Assembly (NCBI RefSeq): GCF_000203815.1
Contig: NW_004457736.1
Coordinates: 1,426,001 to 1,490,000 of the forward strand
Length of the DNA stretch: 64,000 nucleotides
Direction: 5' to 3'
Origin: Cavenderia fasciculata
Lineage: Eukaryota > Evosea > Eumycetozoa > Acytosteliales > Cavenderiaceae
Every line of letters starts with the position of its first letter. Position 1 is the stretch's first letter. Made by a program: the position numbers and the translations under genes. Of this stretch, positions 10,368 through 21,250 are shown in pieces. Under the pieces are notes generated by a model that was not told where the DNA came from, did no database searches, and worked only from the letters and a program-made list of their open reading frames with translations.

Positions 10368-11572
10368 ATGAGTATGTATGTTCTATCACATGACTACTGT
10401 TAATAACGAAGAAATCTAACAGACGAACTAAATATATAGGTGAGTTTATTGGACCTTCAAGACCTCCTCCTCCTTCTTCTTCTACAACTAACAAGAAAGA
10501 GAACGATGATGATGATGTTAAACCAACTGCTGTATCAACAACAACAACAACAACAACAACAGTGACATCCCAAGAACCAAAGAAGAGAACTTATGGACCA
10601 TCATTAAATAGTGGGGATGATGAAAACGACAACAACAGTATACCAACTGTTGAAAGACCAACAAAAAGAGTAATGGGTCCTAGTTTATCATTGGATGATG
10701 ATGATGATGATGATACTCTTAAGAACAAAGACATAGTTAAAGAAAATAGTAGCAGACACGTAGGTCCCTCTGTTGGACCATCTCGGTCGGTTGGACCATC
10801 AGTCGGACCATCTCGATCTGTTGGTCCATCACGACCAATGGGACCTTCTATAGGTCCATCTAGACCACAATCAAATAATGACGACGATGATGACGATGAC
10901 GATGAAGACAATGATGAAGATGACGATGAAATTAAAGAACAATGGTCTAGGTTAAGATCACAAGACAATTCAAACACTGGTGATGACAAACAACAATTAA
11001 AAGTAGATAAAAATGGTGATATTATAAGAGAAGATTGGATGAAATCAATCCCTACTGATAGAAAAGTTGGATGTATGTAGTATAGAATGATATTAAAGTA
11101 TTAAAAAAGATACTAATATTTATTTATTTCATTTTTAATTTTAGCACAATTACAAAATAGAAAGTTTAGTAGTAATTCAAATGTTAGTTTAAATAAAACT
11201 GATACAAGTTCATGGACAGAGACAAGAGAAGAACAAGAAAAAAGAAAAGCAAATGAAATGACATCATCGTCAAGAGGTAAATACTCTAAAGAAGAGTCAC
11301 AAGAGATATTTAGAAAAAACAAAGAAAAGGAAATTGAAGAACAAATGAAATCATACAATGACAGGAATAGATCAAAATCACTAATGGAAATGCATAAAGA
11401 CAAAAAGAATGATAAAAAGTCATCATCTTCATCGACACCATCAAGAGAATGGAATAGAGATAAACAAATGGAAGTTGGTGGAATTGATAAAAATCATTTA
11501 AATAATATTGTTGTTAATGCAAAATATTTAAATTCTAAATTTGAATCAAATTCTTCAAATAAATACTTGTAA
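10368..11572 (+). CDS. gpalpp1: GPALPP1 (DUF3752) homologue
   Basis: Three exons: 10368-10371, 10440-11072 and 11145-11572, 354 residues. The first coding exon is only four bases (ATGA). Spliced to exon 2 it yields MSEFIGPSRPPPPSSS, and this is the only start that puts an ATG in frame. The N-terminal half repeats the GP[AS]xPP-like motif many times (IGPSRP, YGPSLN, MGPSLS, VGPSVGPSRSVGPS), interspersed with acidic runs. The C-terminal DUF3752 region is recognisable from REDWMKSIPTDRKVG, NRKFSS, TDTSSWTETREEQ and RSKSLMEMHKDKK. GPALPP proteins are nuclear, poorly understood and often linked to splicing or RNA metabolism (family knowledge, role uncertain). Introns are short (68 and 72 bases). 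Confidence 0.88.
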
Positions 11573-11898
11573 TGGAAAAATTAAAATACATTTGGAAATT
11601 TAAAAAAGGCAATGAATAACCTTTTGTGTAGGAAATTGGGTTTATTAAAATAAATAAGGTTTGGGTTTGGTTGGTTTAAGGGAAATTTACAAAATAAATT
11701 AATTAATGGGAGGGGAGGGAGTTGGATTGGGAAGGATATTAAAATGAATTATATATATGATTCTAAAATCTTCTGTACAATATTAAAAAAATTGATATGA
11801 ATTTGTTGTTTGATATAGTTCGAATATATTCTTATTGATTGACTATCTGTCTCTCTATCTATCTATCTATTATTATTATTATTAAATATTAATTATTA
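11573..11898. other. intergenic, convergent 3' ends
   Basis: About 325 bases of AT-rich sequence with a G-rich patch (GGGAGGGGAGGGAGTTGG near 11707) and TATC/ATT microsatellites near 11850-11885. No gene seen. Confidence 0.5.
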
Positions 11899-12144
11899 TT
11901 ATCTGTTTGAATTGGGAGATGAATTATAATTGATTTGGTCAGTGACAATAACATTGTAATTATTTAGTATTTTGGGGACCGAAGATTCCATGTCGGGATA
12001 ATCTAAAGTGACAAACATATTGGATGTGTAGAATGGAAGAACCGGCAAAGTATCACCAATACTTGATCTACAGGTAGGGTCATTAAAATACCTGGATGCC
12101 CGACTACTACTAAAATTATATAAATGCGAACTAGTAAATGACAT
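11899..12144 (-). CDS. hypothetical 81-residue protein
   Basis: A single uninterrupted frame begins at a good ATG (context AACAATG) and encodes a hydrophilic 81-residue protein starting MSFTSSHLYNFSSSRASRYF. Composition is not low-complexity (Asp/Pro/Val mixed with Ser and Asn), unlike most chance frames in this AT-rich DNA. There is no signal peptide or membrane segment, and only a single Cys (position 25). An A-rich tract sits directly upstream of the start on the coding strand, typical of dictyostelid leaders. I do not recognise the family. The gene could extend through a 5' exon I cannot define. Confidence 0.5.
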   Translation of the reverse strand: MSFTSSHLYNFSSSRASRYFNDPTCRSSIGDTLPVLPFYTSNMFVTLDYPDMESSVPKILNNYNVIVTDQINYNSSPNSNR

Positions 12145-14206
12145 TGTTAACCTTTAAAAAAAAAAAAGAAAAAGACAAATTAGTTAGTTTTGGATTGGAT
12201 AGGGATATTTATGTTGATGTAGATATAGTTACCTAATGGAGTTTTTTGATTTTCAAAAAATGTGTTTGATATGATGACGATGATGATGATGATATTAGTT
12301 GTTTCTTATCTAAAAGTTGAAGAACTTTGATTGATGGTGGTTTTGGTCAAAACTGTTGGAATTGGAATGGAATTAATAATTTGGAAATATTATAATAGTT
12401 TTATTTAGACTAGGTGTAGGAGTAGGAGTATGATAATGGAGAAGTTATATATATATATTTATAAATTTAAAAATATGCACTACTAAATGGCGAGCTCTAC
12501 ACTACTGCTACAACTACGACAACAATTAGTGTTTCAAATATTTAATATTATTATTGTTTGCTTTTGCAGCAGCAGCAAGCTGGGTATTGCTAACAACAAC
12601 AACAGTAGCAGCTAGCAGCAAGCATCAGCATCGATAGTGATAGAGAGTGAGATGGCAAAGGAAGATCCAACTAGATCAACACAACAATATTATCCAAAGA
12701 GTATTTTTTTCAAGGTGTGTTGTGTGTTGTTGAATTGTTTTTGTGTGAATCGAGCTAGCTAGGGGTGTTGTTGCAACAATTTAAATATAACCACCACGCA
12801 CTCACACTATTGTATTATTATGATTATTATATCAACAATATTGAAAAAGGTAAGGAGGAGGTAGATAGACAAGATAAAGAGAGAGATAGAGAGAACATAC
12901 ATTAAATTATTTACACAACCCTGAGGAGGAATAGAAAAGGAGAGAATTAAAGATGGATCTGATATCACTTATTAAAAATGGTCAAGTAAAAGAAAGAATG
13001 AATAAATACGTTTATTGTTGATACCGACAACAATACAATATAATACAATAATATACCTCTCTCTATATATCGCACATACACTCACTCACCACCCCCAAGC
13101 TCAAGCGGTCAAGATTGAAGGGATGTTCGTCGCCACTCGCATCATCAACCATGCAACAGTGTGTTCAACCCCCATCCTCCCCTTCTACCTACCCACTCCC
13201 AACTGCACCACATCAAAAGAAGGGGAATGTCATCGAGTCGATCTATCACACTAAATCCTATATAAGTGTCGAGTTGTATCGATTGCGCAAGATAGATTGA
13301 CTCCATTGTCATTCCATTCTTTTTTGAATCTAATGAAATCTCTCAATCTCGTCTCCCAAACCCCAACCAGCCACCACATATTTTTTAATATAATATTTAT
13401 GAATGTAATATGCCACATTTAAATAAATATCACCACCCCCTCCTCGCTAGCTCGTTCGTATCCAAACCTCTTGCCCTCCTACCACGTTTTCGAATTGGGG
13501 GACCAAAAAAGGAAAACATCGTTTTGGAAAAAGCCCCAAATCCGGTGCACGAATAAGATAGAGAGCTCAAACCATTGGTGGAGATTGAACGTAATTCCAT
13601 CTTTGGACCCACAGGCCTTATTAAAAATGAATAAAATAGGCTAATGTTTAATTTGGTTATTTATTTAGGTGGTAGGGAAGGATAGGATTACAAATTTATA
13701 TAACAATATTGTTGTTGATGTTATTTTTAATTTTCACAGGTCACAGATCTAATTCTTATCGATGGGATGAGGATGGAGGTTGTACAAATATTAACCAATT
13801 AAATTACAATCTGGTGACTGTTTATTTTTTATTGCCTTTTTTTACCGAAAGGATCTGATATTAGTAGTTTGGGCAAACTTAACTCAATAGAAATAATCAT
13901 TTGTGAGAGACCAGTGATTGATCAATTGCAACACTCATTTCAAAAATGAATGAATGAATATTATATTATATAATATTTAAAAGTTTACTATCTATCTATC
14001 TATCAAATTTTTCCTTTGTTGGAATCTAATATAATTGAAAGGGAAAATTGAAATTGGGGAGTAATAATTAAAAAATTTCCATTTTTGGAATTGTTGTTCA
14101 TGAGAAAAAAATAGTTGGATATTTTCTATCTTGTTGAAAGAAAAAGAATGAGAGTTTTTTTTAATATTTTTTAAAAAGTTATAGAATAATAAAACAGATA
14201 TTAAAA
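12145..14206. other. 2-kb gene-poor region with two tiny ORFs
   Basis: No frame of convincing coding quality is present. Two small ATG frames in good context exist. One at 12652-12762 encodes 36 residues and begins MAKEDPTRSTQQYYPKSIFF; it is followed after Lys21 by a possible GTGTGT splice donor, so it could be a first exon. One at 12953-13021 (MDLISLIKNGQVKERMNKYV...) has 22 residues. Between 13090 and 13620 the sequence is less AT-rich, with C-rich patches (CACCACCCCCTCCTCGCTAG near 13430), but frames there read erratically. A GATA/TATC run lies near 13989. A noncoding transcript is possible but unproven. Confidence 0.4.
12652..12762 (+). CDS. possible small protein or first exon
   Basis: ATG preceded by GTGAG opens 36 codons; residues 1-21 look like normal protein sequence (MAKEDPTRSTQQYYPKSIFF). 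The rest is a Cys/Val-rich run read through TGTGTTG repeats that looks intronic. A splice donor GTGTGT directly follows codon 21. No acceptor with a convincing second exon was found, so this is a candidate only. Confidence 0.2.
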   Translation: MAKEDPTRSTQQYYPKSIFFKVCCVLLNCFCVNRAS

Positions 14207-14611
14207 ATGGAAAAGAATAATAATAATAATGTTTTCGAAGTAGATTTTAAAAAGAATGACAATGCTAAACCACCAAAAAGCGTTGAACATCTTTTTGACC
14301 CAGTTCAATGTGATGAATGGACAGAATTAAAGCGAGAGGAACAAGGAAGTAGAGTTCATGACCTAAAGATGAATTTGGTCTCTGAAAAAGCTGGAGAGGA
14401 TTATCAACACTCCAAAGATGTCACCCATTCAACTGCAGCCAAGGACAAAGAAGAAACAAAGGAAAAGAAAAAGGAATTTTTAGAAAACTTGGATCAAGCT
14501 GAAAATAATAGAGAAGAATATCTAAACGAAAGAAAAGAAAAGGCTGCCGCTTTTAATAATCGTGCAAAGGAAATTCATGATAAATTAAAAGCTCAACAAC
14601 CAACAAATTAA
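14207..14611 (+). CDS. hypothetical charged helical protein, 134 aa
   Basis: A single exon of 134 residues starts at an ATG in ideal context (ATTAAAAATGG). After a short Asn run, the segment VEHLFDPVQCDEWTELKREE is followed by a long, highly charged helical region rich in Glu and Lys (residues ~60-130, KDKEETKEKKKEFLENLDQA) that should form a coiled coil. There is one Cys and one Trp, no signal peptide and no membrane segment. Low-complexity charge makes family assignment unreliable and I do not recognise it. It is convergent with the large membrane-protein gene 160 bases downstream. T-rich and AATAAA-containing sequence between them suits polyadenylation. Confidence 0.75.
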   Translation: MEKNNNNNVFEVDFKKNDNAKPPKSVEHLFDPVQCDEWTELKREEQGSRVHDLKMNLVSEKAGEDYQHSKDVTHSTAAKDKEETKEKKKEFLENLDQAENNREEYLNERKEKAAAFNNRAKEIHDKLKAQQPTN

Positions 14612-14773
14612 TTAATTAAATAAAAATAATCTAATAAACAACAAATTATATATATTAAAAAATTAATTATTATATTATAAATGTTTTATTTCTTTTTTTT
14701 TTTTTTCTATATATGTATATATTTGTTTTCTTTCTTGAATAAAAAATAAAAGTTAAATAGACTGACTCTATAA

Positions 14774-17700
14774 TTATTTACGTTTTTTTGCAGGTTTGTT
14801 TTTGTTGATTTTAATAAATGAATCAGAACCTACTCCACCTTGGGAATCACCAGCATTACCACCACTACTACCACTAGAGTTTATAATTCCAGCTGCAGTT
14901 CCAAATATTCCACCACTACTTCTTGATTGATTGTTGGTATTTACATTAAAGTTTAGTGATCCAAATGTTGGTGTATTACTATTACTATTGCTAGTACTTG
15001 TACTAGTTGTACTAGTGGTACTGGTGGTAGTTGTAACAATTGGTTCATCTATTGATTCTTCATTGATATCATCATTATTATTGTTGCTTCCACCAAAGTT
15101 TATTCCACCACTAACTTGTAATAGACTCTTTTCTCCTCCGTCACCGTGGTGAGAGAATGGATTACCAATATTTAATTTTCCTGACCACCCACCACTAGTC
15201 TTTAACGAGGAATCATGATGATCCTTGGATGATTCTTGAGAATGAGCGGCATTATCTTGTTGTAGTTGCTTATTCTTTTGTTCAAATGGATTTGATGTGG
15301 ATATATTACCGACATTAACCTTGGCACCACCAACTCCAGAAACATTACCACTTAGACCAAAGAGACTTCCACCACTAACCTTGTTGGCTGCAGCTTGGTT
15401 GAATGGATTAAGATTACCACTCACATTTAACAATTTACCACCAGCAAATGGATTTCCAATCGATACATTTCCTCCAACTCCACCAATATTACCTCCAAGA
15501 TTAAATAAATCTTCTCCACCACTACCACTCTTTTTATGTCCTTGTTGTTGACTTGTAGTAGTTGTAGTTGTAGAGGTTGAGGTATTTGTTGAATTATTAT
15601 TATTATTATTATCAACAATTGGAATATATTGTTGATTATTATTAAAATCAATTGATTGTTGTTGTTGTGGAGTGCTAAAATTATTTGAAATTGAACTTGT
15701 CAAGTTTGAAATCAAACCACCAAATAGACCACCGGAACTCTTGCTTCCTGCTCCAGTTGTAATCCCACCTGTAGTATTATTTGAAAGTACATTTCCAAAT
15801 GAACTAAAACTATCTTTGACAGCACTTGATGCATGTCCAATTTGATCTTTTGAGGCATTTGAAATATCTTTGGCAGTCTCTTTAGCTTGTTCAAATGTGT
15901 TGGTAGTGACATTTGAAATATCCTTTCTAGTCTCTTGAGCAATCTCCTTGGCATTATTGACAGTCTCTTTAGCTTGATTAAATGTTACATTTGAAATATC
16001 CGTTACATTCTCTTGAACAATATCCTTGGCATTATTGACTGTCTCCTTGGCTTGTTCAAGTGTATTGGCAGTGACATTTGAAATATCTGTTACATTCTCT
16101 TGAACAATATCTTTGGCATTGTTGACAGTCTCTTTAGCTTGTTCGAAAGTATTGGAAGTGACGTTTGAAAGGTCATTAGCAGCCTCTTGAGTATCTTGAA
16201 CTATTTCATTGGTAATTTCCTTGGCTTGTTCAAGTGTATTGGTAGCGACATTTGAAAGGTCATTTGCAGCTTCTTGAGTATCTTGAGCTAACTCTTTGGC
16301 AGTCTCTTCAGCTTGGTCAAACAAACTATCCAATTCCTTCTTTGCATTTGAATTTGAAAATTGACCTTGAATGGATTTGGCTGCATTTGTTACTCTTTCA
16401 TAAAATGATTGTGGTTGTTGTTGTTGTTGCTGTTGTCCTGATACTTGATCTGAGTTATCAATCTTGTCTTTGGCAAACTTTGATAGATCATCTAGTGCCT
16501 CTTGGGGAGCAATATTCTTTGGCTTGGAAATACCTTCAAAGATATCCTTGGGTGATAACTTTGCATCAAAACTGTCACGTGTAAAGTCTGATATATTATC
16601 ACCCATACCTTTTGTATTAGAGTAGGACTGATACGATGACATCATGTTGTTTGATGTAGGAAGAATACCACTAGTAGCACTACTATTTGTAACAATTGTA
16701 CTAAAATTTACAGGTACAACAATACCAGAAGAGTTGGTTCCATCTGGAATAAAAGCAGGTGGAATAATGGTAATTTGATAACTTTGATTGCCATTTCCGT
16801 CATTACCACCACTACCGCTATTATTATTATTATTGTTTTCTCTAATGGCAGATGGAGCCATTTCAATTGATTTGGAAATTGAATCTATTCCTTTGAGTAA
16901 TTTATCAGCTGCAGTGGCACCACGTAGAAGGATAGGGAATCCATCACCGAGTGATTTAAGTGATACAAATGCTCTGATAAGATACAAAAAGAATTTAAGT
17001 AATGTACCAAGTGTAATTACTTTATTCCAAACTTGATATGCTCCAATATATGCAATCTAAAATAAATAAGTAAATAAAAGTTAGATACTTTTTTAAAAAT
17101 AATAATATTATACACTACTTACTGATACCATTAATAATTGACAAACAAATTGAGATGATTCACCAAATAGATTTTCAATCAATGTAGCTACTTTTTTCAT
17201 AAATGTAGTTGGATTTAATTGAATTGGTTGTTGTTGTTGTTGTTGAGAGTTACTACCGCTACCAGCACCAGCACCATCAGCAGGAATAATTTGTATATCA
17301 GGTAATGGTTGTTCTTGTTGTTCTTGTTGTTGTTGTTGTTGGAATGGTTGTTTATAAAGATCACCCAATTTTGATTTTGAGGAAGAGAAAATATTCTGAT
17401 TCATGTTTGATGTATTGGATGGTTGAATAACAGGCAAGTCATGACGATCTTCATTTGTAGTGGTACTTGTTGAAATGGTTGGATTATCAGCAGTTGGCCA
17501 AGCAGTTGGATACATTGGAGATGTACCTGACCCTACTCCAATAGTACGATTTTGTGCGCCACTTGAATTATCAGAAGTTGGCCATGCAGTTGGATACATT
17601 GGAGATTCACCTGTTGTACCGTCGTCCTTGACATTGGTGGTTGAACTTGAATTATCAGAAGTTGGCCATGCAGTTGGACGTAGTGGAGATGGTTCATTTG

Positions 17701-19699
17701 AGTTTGGTAGCTTGTTTGGATAAGATTGAGAGAATGAAGAAAACTCTGATTGGTGTTGATCCATACTAGCCTTCCATTGACCAGGAAGTAAAATAATCAC
17801 TTTGGCTTTAATGGAATTGATTGCTGCTCTTGAAATCAGTCTATTCATTGAACTATAAATCAACACACCCAAAATAATAGCTGGAATACTAATTGACATG
17901 AATAAAGTTAAATGCCAGCTAAGAATAGAAAAATATAATATTAATATTTAGTTTAAATACAATATGAGGTGGATTATTACATACTTTATAAAAAACAATT
18001 CAACAATGGAACCAATGATTTGAATTGTATTGGTAATAGTGACAGATACTTGTTTAATGGCTGCTTCCAACATTTGCATTTGATACTCTTTTTCTTTTTT
18101 TTGTTTTGTAACCTTTTCATTTAGAATGGTTGGCAATCTATCATCATTTGATCGATTACGTCCATTATTATTATTATTATTATTATCAATATTATTATTA
18201 TTATTATTTTGATTATTATTATTAATATTTTCAATATTATAATAACTACCAACTTTATAGATTCTATCACGGGCACATTCTAGAGCAGCGAATACATTGT
18301 CAATACGAGATACTATTCTTTTACTGAGTAGGAGTGAGATCCAGGTACGAAGGATACGAGCAACCCACTCGACGACCAGACATATGGCAAGTGACTTGGT
18401 GACACCGTCGAGACGATGAACGTTTCGGTCCGAGGCAATGGCATCGATGAGATGGCTGATCAAGTAGGGTGTGATGAGCGACGCGATGGCACAGACGGTG
18501 AGAGCGACGACCAAGACGAGGATGATGGGCCACTCGGGGATGATAAAATCGACGATGCGGTGACCGGCGATAGGTGACGACGGACGTTGGGAGAGACGCT
18601 TGTCCTTGCGGTACTGCTTGAACGAGACGTACAGAGGGTACACATTGAGTGCCAAAAAGAGGGAGGTCATGGCCAACGAGTTGGTGATGCAAACAAGTGT
18701 CATCTCACGCTTTACGGGGTCGAGTACCGGATGACCGTCGGGAATGTAGACTGACGGCTCAAACTTTTGAAGTGCGGGGATTGCAAAGACAGCCTTGAGC
18801 ACGAGATAGGCCAACGCCACCACACTGTTAAAGTAGGCGATAAAGTAGTAGAGGAAACGGTCGGTAGTAATCATGATATACCAAAAGAAGCAGGTTGCAT
18901 AGCATACTAGCAGGACATCAAAACTCGAGTATGCCAAGAGATAGTCAGTGTTGAGTTCACTAATATGCGATGGGAAAAAGTAGAGACGGCCACCGTAAAA
19001 GTACATGTACGACGTGACAAGGAAATAAGCAATCATCAATACAATACACACCATCTTGATGATAAAGTTGATGGTAGTTGTATGAATACTCTTTGTAATG
19101 ATTGTTTTGTTGTTTCTTTGTTGTTGGTGTTGGTAATCGTATCCGTCTCCGTCACCACCGTCATTTCCTCCTTCACCGGCAGTACTGTAATACAAACGAT
19201 CATCCCAATCACCTTCCATATAATGATCGTATTCTTCATCACCACTATTATGTTCGTCTACATCATCATCGTCATCATCACTTTGACTCCACTTGTAAAC
19301 ATTTCTACCACCACCACCATTTACACTATTATTATTACTATTATTACTACTATTACTTGTAATATTAATGTATTCATGTTGATGTTGAAGAGGATCGTTG
19401 ACAGCATTCTTAAACTCGTCAACTTGTTTTGGGATGATGATTTTCTCTTTGAATTGGTGTAGTTGTTGTTGTCGTTGTTTGGTGTCGTTGATGTTGACAT
19501 TGCTGGCAGCCGAGTACATTTCATCGACATAGTTTGGTTGTTGTTGTTGTTGTTGATGTTCACCATCATACTTTTCCCATCCACCTCCAGCCTTTTCAGT
19601 GTCAGAGTCACTGTTGTTGATACTGTCTGGTAGGTCACTAAATACAGTCCTCTTTGTTCCAACTGAGGATGTCTTTTGTTTAATCCAATTTAGAAACAT
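14774..19699 (-). CDS. ABC-exporter-like transmembrane protein lacking a nucleotide-binding domain
   Basis: Three exons (19699-17985, 17918-17123, 17056-14774) encode 1,597 residues. Residues 1-205 are acidic/Gln-rich. Four hydrophobic helices at about 211-357 resemble a TAP-like TMD0. An ABC type-1 exporter core then begins at ~388: PEWPIILVLVVALTVCAIAS, TPYLISHLIDAIA, and VVEWVARILRTWISLLLSKR. Asn-rich inserts and a second long insert interrupt it. The core continues at ~573-600 (SISIPAIILGVLIYSSMNRL) and ends at ~838-897 with YIGAYQVW...ITLGTLLKFFLYLIRA and LLRGATAADKLLKGIDSI, the usual last helix before an NBD. No Walker A, LSGGQ or Walker B follows. Instead there are seven or so QAKET/DISNVT repeats (amphipathic, LEA-like) and a Gly/Ser/Asn-rich tail with a basic C-terminus (KINKNKPAKKRK). 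ATP-driven transport is therefore unlikely. The real function is unknown. Confidence 0.8.
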
Positions 19700-20609
19700 C
19701 CTTCTCTTTTTTTTTTGTATTCTTTTTCAAGAAGAAAAAAAATACTAAAAGAATAAGATAGAAAGAGAAAGAGAGAGAGAGAGAGAGAAAGAGATGTATT
19801 TGATTTAGATTGATTATATAATGATTAAGGTGGAGGAGAAAGAGAGTGAGGGCATAGAAAGTAGTAGCTACTACTCTACTCACAATCTCATCACATAGAA
19901 AATGATTGAATCACTCAGAGTGTCTCTTCCCCATCCATTCATTTATCTGTATCCAAGTGAGTGAAAGTAGGGTCGATCATATGATTACCCCCACAATGAA
20001 GTGAAATGTTGCATGGTGGGAATTATATGCATATGCATGAGCGCTCTACAACCATATATATCTAAGAGAGTGTGTCAATGATGGAGTTGTATGTGTGTGT
20101 TTTTAAAAGTGTGTTCTTCAAAAAACAAAAACACTCCATATTATTCAAAAATAAATGGTTTTTATATTATTTTTTAAAAAACATTCTTAGTGTCTGTCTA
20201 GACTCTCAAAATTAACAACTTTGGACTTCTTTATCTTTATAATTAATCATCTGATAATAAAATATATCTTTATTTTAATTTTAATTATAAATTTCAACTA
20301 ATCAAATTTAATTTACATTATTTTTTATTTTTCCTATGCCACGTTCACAGCAGACACCCACACCACAAACATTTCTCATTCTAGTTGTTGGGAATTATTA
20401 ATAAATTTTTTTCAAATTTGGTAACTTTACAACTCGTAGATTTATTTATACTAACATTAACCGATTTCTTGCTTGCAATGATGATCCCCTTAAAAAATTT
20501 TATTTTATTATTTTTAATATTATTATTTTAGCTAGCTTTCAAAAATAGAATAGAATTAAAAGAAGAAGAAGAAAAATTATGTTTATTATCCTTCTCTAAA
20601 AACCAAAAA
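19700..20609. promoter_or_regulatory. divergent intergenic region (ABC-like protein / cupredoxin)
   Basis: 910 bases between divergent starts. Next to the minus-strand start is a GA-rich stretch (19760-19795). The middle has ATATGCATATGCATGAGCGC near 20026-20045 and short AT-rich runs. A CCCCCACAATGAAG stretch near 19988 faintly recalls the upstream element of dictyostelid small-RNA genes, but no RNA follows that I can identify. Confidence 0.45.
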
Positions 20610-21179
20610 ATGTTAAAGAATATTAGAATATTTATATTATCAATCATTGTATTATTATCTTTAAAATTAAATGGCTATGGAGATTACAGTTATGGAGGAG
20701 CGGTCATGGCATCCAAGTTGATCCGAATGACTGAATGGAATTTTATAAATGGACAACAACCAACACTAAATATCGATCAAGATGACATTGTCATTTGGTT
20801 TACAACCGATAATTTGAATCATACAGTAACACACGATGCACCAGTTTATGCCAGAGAATTTGATTCAGAGGATCTAAATTCCGATCCACTCTATCAAAAA
20901 CCAGATAATTTTACACATCATTTCAATACCAATGGAACCTATAGATACTATTGTAAACATTATCCATCTCAAATGTTTGGTATGATCTATGTATCATATA
21001 GAGAATTGGGTGTACCTGACCCAAACCTTCATGCCAACGAAACAGAGGCTCCATCAAATCAAAGTAGTGATGGAGGTGTGGGTGGTGCCAACACATCAGA
21101 CCATTCTTCATCATCAAGTACCATATCAATATCAATAGCACTATCACTATTCTTTTTAATCATATCAACTATTTCTTAA
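20610..21179 (+). CDS. secreted, probably GPI-anchored cupredoxin (plastocyanin-like)
   Basis: A single exon of 189 residues. Residues 1-22 are a signal peptide. The cupredoxin domain spans about 35-130, with QDDIVIWFTTDNLNHTVTHD (candidate Cu ligand His71) and the C-terminal ligand loop NGTYRYYCKHYPSQMFGMIY (Cys115, His117, Met122). The spacing Cys-x-His-x4-Met is unusual, because bacterial/archaeal plastocyanin-like proteins commonly have Cys-x2-His. The fold is clear, but the exact copper geometry may differ. A Ser/Asn-rich stalk leads to a hydrophobic C-terminus (ISIALSLFFLIISTIS), typical of a GPI signal. The role is likely extracellular copper binding or electron transfer; the partner is unknown. 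Confidence 0.85.
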   Translation: MLKNIRIFILSIIVLLSLKLNGYGDYSYGGAVMASKLIRMTEWNFINGQQPTLNIDQDDIVIWFTTDNLNHTVTHDAPVYAREFDSEDLNSDPLYQKPDNFTHHFNTNGTYRYYCKHYPSQMFGMIYVSYRELGVPDPNLHANETEAPSNQSSDGGVGGANTSDHSSSSSTISISIALSLFFLIISTIS

Positions 21180-21250
21180 TAATAATAATAAATATTAAAG
21201 ATTAAAAATTAAACAATTTAAATAAAGTGATGTGATTATTTATAAATGAT

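Noticed and set aside
13015-13612. Short ORFs in the C-rich part of the 2-kb spacer
   Set aside because: They overlap in different frames on both strands and read through microsatellite-like DNA; no conserved motif.
18321-18692. Arg/Ser-rich ORFs antisense or out of frame within the ABC-like gene
   Set aside because: They are shadows of the GC-rich membrane-domain exon; the true frame shows clear transmembrane helices.
19985-20050. DUSE-like CCCCCACAA element suggesting a small nuclear/Class I RNA gene
   Set aside because: First base does not fit the consensus, there is no conserved RNA start sequence, and no stable stem was evident downstream.
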